The translations under genes and the position numbers were made by a program. DNA of 45,865 bases, from positions 1 through 45,865 of the forward strand of contig JAILLY010000132.1 in NCBI GenBank assembly GCA_024692905.1, in the 5' to 3' direction. The first letter of the stretch is position 1. Each line of letters starts with the position of its first letter. The notes beneath the pieces were generated by a model. It saw nothing but the letters and a program-made list of their open reading frames with translations. It was not told the DNA's origin and did not search any database. Below, one piece after another: positions 21,856 through 31,488 of the stretch. The stretch comes from Lachnospiraceae bacterium. GTDB taxonomy: Bacteria > Bacillota > Clostridia > Lachnospirales > Lachnospiraceae.

Positions 21856-24800
21856 CTATCTGACAGATTTGGGAACTATCGAATACTTTGCGGCAATGAT
21901 CCCTGCCCGGTTATTCTTACCTTTTATCTTAAACCGGGCTGTTCCCTTGCCGGTATTATTCACATAGCTTCCTTCCACAATCTCATAGTCTTCACTTGGT
22001 ATTATCTCCTGGGTCGGCTTACCCGGATTCAATACAAGGTCAAAGTCATTCTTCGTGGGATTTACCTCTCTGCCTCTGTTATAGTAAAAAGTCTTATTAT
22101 ATACTACCACAGCTTTTGAAAGGTCTCCACTCCTTACATAGTATTCAACAGAAATTTCATCGTCTTTGTAGTTGCCGCAGCCCTTTATCACTACGAACAT
22201 CTTTGTCCCGCCGTCCTGCGGCTGTGGCAGTTTATCTCCCTTTACGGCTTCATCTCCCTCATTCTTATCAGCCGCCCGCGTCTTATTCATAACGCCTGCC
22301 ACTTCCTGACCGTACTTAAATACCACTGCCTTCTCATAATCGGTCCCGGCCGCGAGCTTTTTGCCGTTTGTGTCCGTAACAGTGACTGTTGTAAGATAGT
22401 TATCCGCCTTATCGGACCAGGCCTTATCATCGGCCGTTATCATATCCGCAGTGATCGCGCTTTTTACTATCCTGAAGTACATAAGATGGCTGCCTTTGAA
22501 ATTACCCTTTCCGTCGATCTGTACGGTGGGCCGCTTCTTGTCGTTACTTCCGTTATTTTCCGCAGCATTATTCTTATAGGAGACCTTCATGGACGAAGCA
22601 TCAAGGGTGACTGTCGTTCCGTCTGCGGATTCAAAAGTCACCTTAACGGCCGGCGCAGCTCCGCCCTTTTCATACGGTACCTCCGGATCATCACCGGCAT
22701 AAGCGGCATACTCAAAGGAAAGACGCCCGTCCGTGTTTGCCTGCATATCAAACGGGTTTATCTTAAAGGACTTTTTGATGACTCCGGTCCATATACCGCT
22801 TCCCACAAGTTCAATATTTGCCGTTCCTGCGTTTATATTATTTCCCTTGACCGAAGGATCGGTTATATAACGGATATATACACCGTTTTCGTGTTCTTCA
22901 TACCGGGCCTTTGTAAGGAAAGGCACGACCACGGGATCATCATCCTTGGATGCCCTGTATGTAAGATATACTTTATCTGCAGATACCTCATCAGACGTTT
23001 CGAGAATCTGGGGCGCCCCGTTATACTCAAACGCATCCTTAGGATAATTGTTTACCGTTATCTTGCCTGTTGGGGTACCGTTTATCTTAAAGGTCTTCTT
23101 AACCGAGGTCCCCTCAAATGCTCCGAGTCCTGTGCAGATCATGGTCGCGGTTCCGGGAAGATCATTGTTCATATATTCGACCGTATAATGTGTATCCTTT
23201 GTCAGCAGCACTTCATCATTCTTTCCCTTTACAAATTTGAACGACAGAGCATCCTGCATATACCCTCCGTCACGGTAAACGTCATAATCCATGGAAGCCG
23301 TAAAGCCCTCCATCTTTGCTTTGGAAAGGTTCTGCCCCGCTATCTTGTATGTATAAGTCACCTCACCGGCATAGTTTCCGCTGTTCTTTGCGGTAATGGT
23401 CATCGTAGCGGTACCGATCCGGGTATTATCCGAATAGTTCACGCTGTAATCGGATGCCCTAAGATCTTCCTTGCCGTCAGTCAGTTTAAGATTCTGCTGG
23501 GTAACCGCTGTATTATTCCAGTTATAAGGTACGGTAATGGTCTTATCATATGTTACCTTTACCTTGCTCAGCAGCTTCTTGTTCGTGACTTCAGCCTTGG
23601 CCGTCAGTTTGCCCGAGAAATTACCCGTGCCCTCAGCCACGATGACATATTTTCCGGTTGCGCCGATGCCGCCTTCGATAGCGGCTCCGGTATACATAAG
23701 CAGCCCGTCACCGTCATACCGGTAATTCCCGCCACTTAAGGAAGCCTGATAATATTTAACGGTGAATTCCTTCTTGTTCGCAAGCTTCTTTGCCTTGCCG
23801 TTAAGCATTCCGGATACCGCGGGAACAGGGCTGTTGACTGTTACCTTATTGCCCTTCTTGGCATACTGATAGGTAAAGCTTCCCGTTGCGGCAAAGCCTG
23901 CGTCCTTGATGTTCATTGGCCTTATCGAGAAATATACATCCTGTTTTTCTGAATAATTGCCCTTGCCGGTGATCGTAACATAAGGCAGTTTTTTAAGATC
24001 TTTCTCATTAAGTCCGCTTGCCGGGTCGGTCACGAGCTTACCCTGCCCCGCAAGGATGGCCGCAGTCATCTCGGCATTTGTATTATTCTTTATGGCGATC
24101 GTGTAATCCACCTTCTCGGTAAGGAGGATATCGCCGTCATATACCTCTATCACGGGCTTTATCGCAGTCCCGGTGTAATCCTCTATGTATATCTTCTGTT
24201 CAGATCCCTGAACCCGTACGACATCATCGGCATCAGTAAATACCACACGGAAACCGTCCGTTGCCCAGACGGGATAGAGCACGGTGGTATCATCAAAGAT
24301 CACGCTCTCACCAAACTCATAATCCGCTTCGAAACTGCCATCCGTCAGTGACCAGCCGCTCTGAACCTTTGCCTGTTCGCCTGCTGCCGGTACGTATCTG
24401 AACATCGCACGATCGAGTTCGATATCGACACCCGGTTCTATGATGATGCTGTATCTGTTACCATCCTCATACAAAGGCACTACACTGCCGCTGCCCGGTG
24501 CCCTGCCGGGAAGATAGTTAAGCTTGTATTCCCTTGCCCATACGGGATAGAGAACGGTATCTGCCGCAAACGAAGTACGCTGCTTAAGATCATATTCCTT
24601 GTTACCGCCGTCTGTAAGTGCCCAGCCGGTCTGCTTATAACCTGCCCTTGTAAAGATCGCATCTTCAAGGGTGATCTGTCCACTTATATCAGCGTCAACG
24701 GTAACGTTCTCACCCTTACCCCTGCTGCCTTTGTCATAGGTTATCTTGATCGCATTACTGAACACGGGATAAAGGGTAAGACTGCTGTTTATCGTCCCCT

Positions 24801-27800
24801 GCTCTCCAAGTTCATATTCTACCTCTTCTGCACTATCCGATGACGACCAGCCTATCTGGACATAATCATCCCTCGTATAGGTCACATTCCTGAACTTAAC
24901 ATTGCCGTCCGTTGCAACGGGGTCAGCATATTCCGTTTCCTCCTTTGAATTTGCACCGGGTTTGTAGGTCACCGTATATTCTACTTCTGCCCAGTGAGGA
25001 TAGAGGAGGAGGTCGGCATCCTGGCTGTAAGATGCACCGAATTCATATTCTTTTTCACCGCCATCGGTAAGCGACCATCCGTCCTGGATATGTCCGTCGT
25101 ATGTATAAATCGCATCCTTAAGGATATATTCACCGCCGGTATTCAATTCATCCAGTGGATCTCCGCTTCCGTGTTCTCCGGGTCTGTAGGATACTACCCT
25201 CGTTCCGGTAACGCATACGAAATCGGTTCCCTCATATCCGCTGCTCGCCATGCAGTTAATGGTATAGGAAGACCCTGTTCTGATCTGATATCTGCCGCCT
25301 CTTTCATTGCAGTATCTGGAGGACGGAGCATTTACTGTGATTTTGCCCCGTATCGCATAGTTCACTGTATCATCCCGGGATTCAAGCATGTTGATCAGAA
25401 TGCTTCCTCCGTTAAAGATGACATTCAGATTGGTGCCGCTCTTACCGCTGTACATTCCATAGCCATATCCGGAAATATCAAGACTGCCTCCGTTTATGAT
25501 CACGTTCTGATAGATCACAGTCATGGTGGTCCCGCTTGAATGACGTGTTGCAGAGCGCGATCTTACTTTTATCTGTCCTCCGTCCAGCGTAAGTGTTTTG
25601 TTTACATAGCGCGCCTTTATCGCAATATACTGAGATTCTGCATAAAGGCTTCCGCCTGAAACAGACATATTATCTTCGATAAAAAGCGCATAGCGATCGG
25701 TCTTGTCATTACCCGTGTTTGTTGAAATAAACGATACCGTTCCTCCGCTCTGGATATAATTATCCTCACAATGCAGAGCTGTCTCTTCAGATTCGACGCT
25801 GACCTTACCTCCGCTGATGTTTACATCATATGAAGTATTAATGCCTTCATCCTTACCGCTTGCAGTTACTTCTCCGCCCTTTACAAATAAGTTGTCGGCC
25901 AGCATGCCCCTGCTGTATCTTGCGGTATCTTTTCCGGTAGAAACGGCATTTACCTTACCGCCGTTTATCCTGATATCTCCATATGGATAGATCGCTACAG
26001 CATCGGATACGGCATCTATCGTTGAACTGTTGATCACAACATCGCTTCCGGCTGACAAAGCTTCATCCGATCCGAACACCTCAAGATATCCGCTTCCCGA
26101 TATTGTCAGATTTCCTCTGGCATAAATTCCTGTTTCGGGTATTGCTCCCGTCATCCCCACAGAAGAATTTCCTTCAACTATAAGATTCAGATCTCCGGGT
26201 GCATAGATCCCGTATGTATATCCATCGTTGTAGATCGTATCAAGCTCAATATCCGTTATCGTCAGGGTCGCTGTCGCGGGGTCATAGGACCAGCCTTCAC
26301 CCTCAAGATTATTTGAAGTTACTCTTTCATTGCCGATGAAAAGATATTCCTTTTCAGGTACTGTTCCGCCTGTAAATCCGGCATATTTATATGTTGAATA
26401 CTGCGTCGCAAAATCGGTTATGGCCACCGCACCTGCAGCATTTCCTCCCGCACTTACCGTAACACCGTCCCCAACATAAACAGATGTATAGATAGGGTAT
26501 AATTGCTCCTCAACAATAGTTCCGTTAACGGAATTTATCGTAACTGTTCCGGTATAGAATCTTACCCCGTAGAACGCGGGTTCATCCATCTCTCCTTCTT
26601 CATAGCTGTATGAAAGTTCAAGCCCGTATCCGGCTGATCCGGTATTTGTCAGGGTAACGGTTCCACCCTCGAAGATTATCCCGTCCGAATAGCTGACTCT
26701 TGCGGCTATCGCGGAAGGATAAATATCCTGACCGCCGTTGCTTCCCACTCCGCCTGTCGTGGTAAGGTTTACCGTTCCGCCGCTTATACGGACTGCCGCT
26801 GCATAATTATCGTCATACCTGGCGTCCACTCCCAGGGCTACGCCTCCGTCAGCGACAGCCGTGGAATTAAAAGTACCGCCGTCGATAACGACACCCTCAA
26901 CATACGCACCGGGTTCAACCAGAAGGCCTGCCATCTGTCCGTACAGGTTAAGTTCTGCTCCCGTCATCCTGAAACTTTCGGCACTGACAGCGGCCATCAT
27001 CATATAAGCCGCATCATTCTTTCCTACCGTCAGGCTGCCGGAACCGCTTACCGTCACCTGAAGGTCCGAGTATATTCCATATCCCGACCCTGTTAATGCA
27101 GGAGCTATCGTATTATCGCCTTCAAGTTTCAGATTCAGTTTTTTTAGCGGATGATCTGCCGGATTTTCATATCCTGTAGCAAATATACCTACCTTTGATC
27201 CTTCCAGATCATAGGCCGTCGTTATATCCGCACCGTTCAACGTAAGCGTCTGTGTATCCGGATCAAAGCTTACCTTATTATCTCCGAGGATATCATCCTT
27301 ATTATCGCTTGTTACCTGAGTACCTCCCACCCACAGGCCGTAGGTTTCGGCCTGCCATACAGGGTAAAGAGTAAGGTCTGCTTCAGTGCTATAGGTATCA
27401 CCGACACTGTATTCGGCATTCGTACCGCCCTCGGTTTCCGTATAACCAAGCAGTGTATATCCCTTTGCCGTAAATACATTGCCCCTTATCTTTACCGAAG
27501 TTCCGGGTATCTTGGTATCTTTCACGGAAGCCGTCTGATCGCACTTATCATCGGGAACATAGGTAACCGTGTGGTTTGCTTCCCATACAGGATAAAGGGT
27601 CAGATCATTGTTTGAATTGTAAGAGGAATTAAAGTTATAGAACGTTCCTGATCCGCCCTCTTCCGTACTCCATTTCGTCTGGGTATATCCCTGTCTTATG
27701 AAAAGGCCGTATGAAATATAACGTGTCACACCCTTGTATTTCTTTACGACGATCTCTCCTACTCCGTTTGGATCCGTACCGTCTGCTCCCGGACTGTATG

Positions 27801-30800
27801 TGATCCGGTTTATCGTCTCCCAATACGGATAAAGGATAACATCCTCCGAATCTGCTCCCGAAGCTGCGGTATAGCTGCCGGCAAGCTCATAATCTTTTGT
27901 GTGACCGTCCTCATTGACAGACCATCCCCCCTGTTTATACCATTCCCGTGTGCTCTCGTAAGCACCGGTCTTATTACCGTCGCTGTCTATCCTTCCCGGA
28001 AGTGTCACGCTCCTTCCGGGCGATACAAAAAGAGGAGAAAGCGGCTCGTCCCGTTCATAACCATAATCACCGTTAGCAAAGCTTATACAATAAAGACGCT
28101 CCCAATACGGATAAAGAGTGATGTCCGCTTCTTCCTTGTACAGGTTCTTTTCACTCCCCGATTGTGTATAAAAAACATAATCCTGCGAAGTTCCTTCCGG
28201 TGAGGTCGACAAGCCGTACAGTTTCCAGTAATGGCCGGATTCATCTACAGTATAATGGTAGGGCGATGATGCCGTACCACCGCTCTCATATCCAAACAAT
28301 AATTCCTCTTCCCAATCGAACCGGTAATCGCGCCCGGGAAGCTTGGGCAGGGTAGCTGCGACTTCATCAGCCGTATGTCCTTCAGGTGCCAGCACACCAT
28401 ATTTTAATGTAATAGTATGATTTGCTTCCCAATAAGGATACAGATCATTGATCGTATCATCCTGGCAGACAGCACCGAGCGCAAAGTCAAGCTCGCCGCC
28501 GTCGGTAAGTGACCAGCCCGTCTGGGTTTTATAGCCTTTATTCTTAAATGTGTTACGCGACAGTTCCGTATCCTCTCCGTCATATTTCTTGCCGGTAAAA
28601 TCCGCTACCGAACCGTCCGACTGCGCCCCGCCGTGGTAAGTTATCAGATGAGAAGGAGCCTCTTTAAAGGACGGCCTTACCTCAATGGCATTTGCAGGCA
28701 TAGTGAAACTGTTTTCATTCACGGTCAGCGCCTTATCCAGCAGCTCACCCTCTCCGTATTCAGCATTATTGTTGTTTACCCTGTGGGTTATTTTCCATTT
28801 ATCGAAAACATAATGTGTCTTCGGAACCGCCTTGAGATAAATCTTTACACCCTCGTAGACTCTGTTGTTGCTGTATTTTTTCCATACCTCGGTCTCACAA
28901 TCCTCATCCACATATATGTCATAATCCTCACAACCGGTAAAATTGCCCGGCCCCATGGTTTCTATGTAATAGAGCTGCTTCTTCACGGCCTTTCCATCCG
29001 TTCCAAGATAGCAGGTGTCGGGATAGATAAGCTCAACTTTTTCTGCCAGACCTTCGCTCATACCTTCAAGGATTATAATGTCGCCGGTCTGTATGTAATC
29101 CTTATAGCGATCGCAATAGAGTGTGATCTTTTCACCGTCATCGGAAAGGACGGTACCATCCGTGGATCTGGCATAAAGTCTCGGTATGAAATGGTCTACC
29201 ACGGAAGAATTGGTACTGGTCCTGCCTACGTTGAAGCTAAAGGAAACGCCCTTGACTTCCGTATCCCCGCCCAGATATATCGTATTGTAATCATTCCAGT
29301 AAGGATAATGATAAATACCTACTCCCTTTGCCGAATCGGACCCAATATAAGGCGTGGCAAGGGTTGCCTCTATTTCGGAATCCTTGATGTTTACTGTCTG
29401 TGCTCCTGCCTGATTGGTTGTGTTAAGGTAGATGCCGTACTCTCTGCCAGTCACACTTGAATCAACAACATTGAGGGTATGTGCGGCATCAGATGATCTG
29501 CTGAATATTCCATAAGCGTTGGCATTTCTATTAGTAGTTGCGGTTACTTCGGATCCGTTCAGAACACTCATGCTGCCTTCCTTGTATACTGCATATACCG
29601 TACCGTTACCGTTCTCTGTCACATTAGTAGCAGTAACGGCACAATCATCAAGAACAACCGTACTGCCGCTACCAAGTGAAATACCGGTACAGTCTCCAGT
29701 GCCCGTTTCGGAAGCACTGATGGTGCAGTCGGTAAGCTCATATTCTCCCGTACCCATTAACTTAACCGCACAGATATCCACGGAATTTTGATATGTATCT
29801 GTAATGCCAATGGTGCTGTTGCTTATCTGATGCGTCTTAGCCCCCTCGGAAGAGGTGATCGTTACCGGATAGGTAAAAGTTCCGGAATGGCCGGAAGAAT
29901 AACTGATATTTGTGTTGAGAATTATGTCGGTGCCGGATAGATCGAGCTTTCCCCTGATATCCGCTACCGTCAGTCCTTCGGTCACTATAAACCCGGATGA
30001 ACCGGTTATCTTTGTATCCTTGATCGAAACATTATTCGCTGCATTAAGCTTGACGGCGGCAGCAGAACTCCTTCCTGTTTCTTCATAAGCAAGCAGACAA
30101 TCCTCGATATAATAATCGGGCAGGTCATCTCCGCTTGCGGCATCATGTCCGATAAGATAGTAAGTATGGCTTACATCGGTCGCGGTCAGAGAAGTATAAT
30201 ACAGGTTAAGATTCCTTGACTTGATCATATATTTACTGGTATATTCTGATTCCCCCTGCACAAAGCCGCCAGCCCGCACGCCCGACTCCGGATCCTTTTC
30301 CGCGCAGTTGGTGACAGTCAGAGTACCTTCACAGTTATAACTGTAATTGTTCATCGTGACAGTATGCCCATTAAGGCAGAGAAACAGGCCATCGTCAGCC
30401 GTATATGTGTCGTTCAAGATAACATCACCTGTCAGATAATAATATTTCTTACCGGAGCCTTCATCGACCTCGGTCGGAAGCGCCGTGGTCGACTCCCACG
30501 CCGTCCACACTTGATCCGCATTATGATCATCCCCGCAGGAATCAGCCGAGCAGCACACACAGTGCTTATGCTCGCCGTCGCCTAACCTTGTAAGGTCTTC
30601 GTTTTCAACGGCTACAGGCTCGGTATCGATCAGACTTTCGATATCCGGTTCGTCCGTATCTTCCGCAGGAGAAAGCGGAACTTCACCCGGATCTTGTATG
30701 ATCTCCTCCATCTCTGCATCATCTGCCGAATTTAAGGAAATCTCAGCCTCATCTATGATATCTGTCCCTGCAGATCCTGCTGCTAAAACACTTTCGGCGC

Positions 30801-30861
30801 AGGTCATCACCATAGCTAAAGTCATCATGATCGATAATGATCTCTTTATTCTCTTCAACAT
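21856..30861 (-). CDS. Giant secreted repeat protein: beta-helix, InlB-type and Ig-like modules
   Basis: 3001 residues. A signal peptide (MLKRIKRSLSIMMTLAMVMT..., cut near LA-A about residue 28) is followed by an acidic region and a Cys-rich CVCCSADSCGDDH patch. Then come: beta-helix 1 (about 125-620, CLNGHTVTMNN and IKDT-type coils); five InlB/Flg_new-type repeats (about 740-1165), each ending in LYPYW or LYPVW; beta-helix 2 (about 1175-1870, YGLWVGGTQVTS then many ISGG/INGG coils); four more InlB-type repeats (about 1885-2205); and Ig-like/MBG-type repeats (about 2210-3001) with the recurring G-x-G-N-[YF]-x-G-x motif. No LPxTG motif, SLH domain or transmembrane helix closes the protein. It is likely an adhesin or carbohydrate-binding surface protein. 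AGGAGG precedes the ATG. Confidence 0.93.
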   Translation of the reverse strand: MLKRIKRSLSIMMTLAMVMTCAESVLAAGSAGTDIIDEAEISLNSADDAEMEEIIQDPGEVPLSPAEDTDEPDIESLIDTEPVAVENEDLTRLGDGEHKHCVCCSADSCGDDHNADQVWTAWESTTALPTEVDEGSGKKYYYLTGDVILNDTYTADDGLFLCLNGHTVTMNNYSYNCEGTLTVTNCAEKDPESGVRAGGFVQGESEYTSKYMIKSRNLNLYYTSLTATDVSHTYYLIGHDAASGDDLPDYYIEDCLLAYEETGRSSAAAVKLNAANNVSIKDTKITGSSGFIVTEGLTVADIRGKLDLSGTDIILNTNISYSSGHSGTFTYPVTITSSEGAKTHQISNSTIGITDTYQNSVDICAVKLMGTGEYELTDCTISASETGTGDCTGISLGSGSTVVLDDCAVTATNVTENGNGTVYAVYKEGSMSVLNGSEVTATTNRNANAYGIFSRSSDAAHTLNVVDSSVTGREYGIYLNTTNQAGAQTVNIKDSEIEATLATPYIGSDSAKGVGIYHYPYWNDYNTIYLGGDTEVKGVSFSFNVGRTSTNSSVVDHFIPRLYARSTDGTVLSDDGEKITLYCDRYKDYIQTGDIIILEGMSEGLAEKVELIYPDTCYLGTDGKAVKKQLYYIETMGPGNFTGCEDYDIYVDEDCETEVWKKYSNNRVYEGVKIYLKAVPKTHYVFDKWKITHRVNNNNAEYGEGELLDKALTVNENSFTMPANAIEVRPSFKEAPSHLITYHGGAQSDGSVADFTGKKYDGEDTELSRNTFKNKGYKTQTGWSLTDGGELDFALGAVCQDDTINDLYPYWEANHTITLKYGVLAPEGHTADEVAATLPKLPGRDYRFDWEEELLFGYESGGTASSPYHYTVDESGHYWKLYGLSTSPEGTSQDYVFYTQSGSEKNLYKEEADITLYPYWERLYCISFANGDYGYERDEPLSPLFVSPGRSVTLPGRIDSDGNKTGAYESTREWYKQGGWSVNEDGHTKDYELAGSYTAASGADSEDVILYPYWETINRITYSPGADGTDPNGVGEIVVKKYKGVTRYISYGLFIRQGYTQTKWSTEEGGSGTFYNFNSSYNSNNDLTLYPVWEANHTVTYVPDDKCDQTASVKDTKIPGTSVKIRGNVFTAKGYTLLGYTETEGGTNAEYSVGDTYSTEADLTLYPVWQAETYGLWVGGTQVTSDNKDDILGDNKVSFDPDTQTLTLNGADITTAYDLEGSKVGIFATGYENPADHPLKKLNLKLEGDNTIAPALTGSGYGIYSDLQVTVSGSGSLTVGKNDAAYMMMAAVSAESFRMTGAELNLYGQMAGLLVEPGAYVEGVVIDGGTFNSTAVADGGVALGVDARYDDNYAAAVRISGGTVNLTTTGGVGSNGGQDIYPSAIAARVSYSDGIIFEGGTVTLTNTGSAGYGLELSYSYEEGEMDEPAFYGVRFYTGTVTINSVNGTIVEEQLYPIYTSVYVGDGVTVSAGGNAAGAVAITDFATQYSTYKYAGFTGGTVPEKEYLFIGNERVTSNNLEGEGWSYDPATATLTITDIELDTIYNDGYTYGIYAPGDLNLIVEGNSSVGMTGAIPETGIYARGNLTISGSGYLEVFGSDEALSAGSDVVINSSTIDAVSDAVAIYPYGDIRINGGKVNAVSTGKDTARYSRGMLADNLFVKGGEVTASGKDEGINTSYDVNISGGKVSVESEETALHCEDNYIQSGGTVSFISTNTGNDKTDRYALFIEDNMSVSGGSLYAESQYIAIKARYVNKTLTLDGGQIKVRSRSATRHSSGTTMTVIYQNVIINGGSLDISGYGYGMYSGKSGTNLNVIFNGGSILINMLESRDDTVNYAIRGKITVNAPSSRYCNERGGRYQIRTGSSYTINCMASSGYEGTDFVCVTGTRVVSYRPGEHGSGDPLDELNTGGEYILKDAIYTYDGHIQDGWSLTDGGEKEYEFGASYSQDADLLLYPHWAEVEYTVTYKPGANSKEETEYADPVATDGNVKFRNVTYTRDDYVQIGWSSSDSAEEVEYELGEQGTINSSLTLYPVFSNAIKITYDKGSRGKGENVTVDADISGQITLEDAIFTRAGYKQTGWALTDGGNKEYDLKQRTSFAADTVLYPVWAREYKLNYLPGRAPGSGSVVPLYEDGNRYSIIIEPGVDIELDRAMFRYVPAAGEQAKVQSGWSLTDGSFEADYEFGESVIFDDTTVLYPVWATDGFRVVFTDADDVVRVQGSEQKIYIEDYTGTAIKPVIEVYDGDILLTEKVDYTIAIKNNTNAEMTAAILAGQGKLVTDPASGLNEKDLKKLPYVTITGKGNYSEKQDVYFSIRPMNIKDAGFAATGSFTYQYAKKGNKVTVNSPVPAVSGMLNGKAKKLANKKEFTVKYYQASLSGGNYRYDGDGLLMYTGAAIEGGIGATGKYVIVAEGTGNFSGKLTAKAEVTNKKLLSKVKVTYDKTITVPYNWNNTAVTQQNLKLTDGKEDLRASDYSVNYSDNTRIGTATMTITAKNSGNYAGEVTYTYKIAGQNLSKAKMEGFTASMDYDVYRDGGYMQDALSFKFVKGKNDEVLLTKDTHYTVEYMNNDLPGTATMICTGLGAFEGTSVKKTFKINGTPTGKITVNNYPKDAFEYNGAPQILETSDEVSADKVYLTYRASKDDDPVVVPFLTKARYEEHENGVYIRYITDPSVKGNNINAGTANIELVGSGIWTGVIKKSFKINPFDMQANTDGRLSFEYAAYAGDDPEVPYEKGGAAPAVKVTFESADGTTVTLDASSMKVSYKNNAAENNGSNDKKRPTVQIDGKGNFKGSHLMYFRIVKSAITADMITADDKAWSDKADNYLTTVTVTDTNGKKLAAGTDYEKAVVFKYGQEVAGVMNKTRAADKNEGDEAVKGDKLPQPQDGGTKMFVVIKGCGNYKDDEISVEYYVRSGDLSKAVVVYNKTFYYNRGREVNPTKNDFDLVLNPGKPTQEIIPSEDYEIVEGSYVNNTGKGTARFKIKGKNNRAGIIAAKYSIVPKSVR

Positions 30862-31010
30862 AAGGAAACCTCCTAACTTTATCAGAAAACGGGGTTGTCT
30901 ATCGTCACTTATGAATTTGAAAGTGATATGTCTAGTCTATCTGTAAATTAATATGATTTAAATATGTAAGAGACATTCGGTCATTATCAGTGTATATTCG
31001 GTAGAAAAAA

Positions 31011-31038
31011 GGGACCGGGGGACGGTTCTGCGGTCCCC
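31011..31038 (+). repeat. REP-like palindrome, copy 4
   Basis: It starts GGGACCGGGGGACGG as in the other copies, with one change (TTCTGCGGTCCCC in place of TTCTGTGGTCCC). It is paired head to head with copy 5; the 20 bases 31011-31030 are the perfect reverse complement of 31063-31082. Confidence 0.75.
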
Positions 31039-31055
31039 TTTTCGTTTCTCAAAAA

Positions 31056-31082
31056 GGGCCCACAGAACCGTCCCCCGGTCCC
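31056..31082 (-). repeat. REP-like palindrome, copy 5, inverted
   Basis: GGGCCCACAGAACCG followed by TCCCCCGGTCCC is the reverse complement of the 27-base unit with one changed base. Together with copy 4 it makes a head-to-head pair (a BIME-like arrangement). Confidence 0.75.
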
Positions 31083-31094
31083 TGATACCTTACA

Positions 31095-31487
31095 TTACCA
31101 CTCGTAAGAAACGGGTTCTGACGTGAACGAACTTAATACCGCCTTGGCGTTCTTGATATAGAATACCGTCATCTTGTTGTCGTCCGGGCTGTACATCTGG
31201 CTTAAGTTCGGATTTTCATTGAGCATTGCAACCCTTGCATCCCTGCTGTCGTCCTCAACGAGCTCACCGGCGATACGCATCCACTGCATATCGTACATCG
31301 CACATATCTCGACCTTTGGATCGGCCTTTATCTGCCTGTAAACATCCTTGACATTGCTCGTTACAAAATAGAGCTTCCCTTCATAGTCAGCCAGTGCGCC
31401 GAAAGGCCTTACCCTCGGCTGGTCACCCTCCGTCGTTGCAAGAAAGAACGTACCTGCCTTTTTGAGAAAATCATAAGCCTCTTTCAT
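31095..31487 (-). CDS. Pyridoxamine 5'-phosphate oxidase-like flavin-binding protein
   Basis: 130 residues. FFLATTEGDQPRVRPFGALA (split-barrel start) and GKLYFVTSNVKDVYRQIKAD match the PNPOx-like FMN-binding split-barrel family; KVEICAMYDMQWMRIAGELV continues the barrel. Members bind FMN or F420 and reduce various small molecules. Most are not true pyridoxine oxidases and this one is probably not. It starts 1 base after the SpoIIE-phosphatase stop (TGAAATG) with GGAGGG inside that gene's end, so it is translationally coupled and is the last gene of the transcript. Confidence 0.85.
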   Translation of the reverse strand: MKEAYDFLKKAGTFFLATTEGDQPRVRPFGALADYEGKLYFVTSNVKDVYRQIKADPKVEICAMYDMQWMRIAGELVEDDSRDARVAMLNENPNLSQMYSPDDNKMTVFYIKNAKAVLSSFTSEPVSYEW

Positions 31488-31488
31488 T

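Larger units (their letters stand above)
31011..31082 (-). terminator. Inverted REP pair forming a long hairpin behind the pyridoxamine-oxidase-like gene
   Basis: The 20-base perfect arms 31011-31030 and 31063-31082 plus inner imperfect pairing and CTTTT/AAAAAG give a roughly 30-base-pair stem. On the minus strand it follows the stop of the gene at 31095 and precedes a T-run (complement of AAAAAA at 31005-31010), so it should end the long region-4 transcript. The rest of 30862-31094 holds only the giant gene's ribosome site and AT-rich upstream DNA. Confidence 0.6.

Noticed and set aside
22486..23739. Open frames of 275-417 codons on the plus strand inside the giant protein gene (also 28633-29460)
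   Set aside because: They are antisense shadows of a strongly supported frame with repeat-rich codon patterns, and they lack ribosome sites and recognisable domains.
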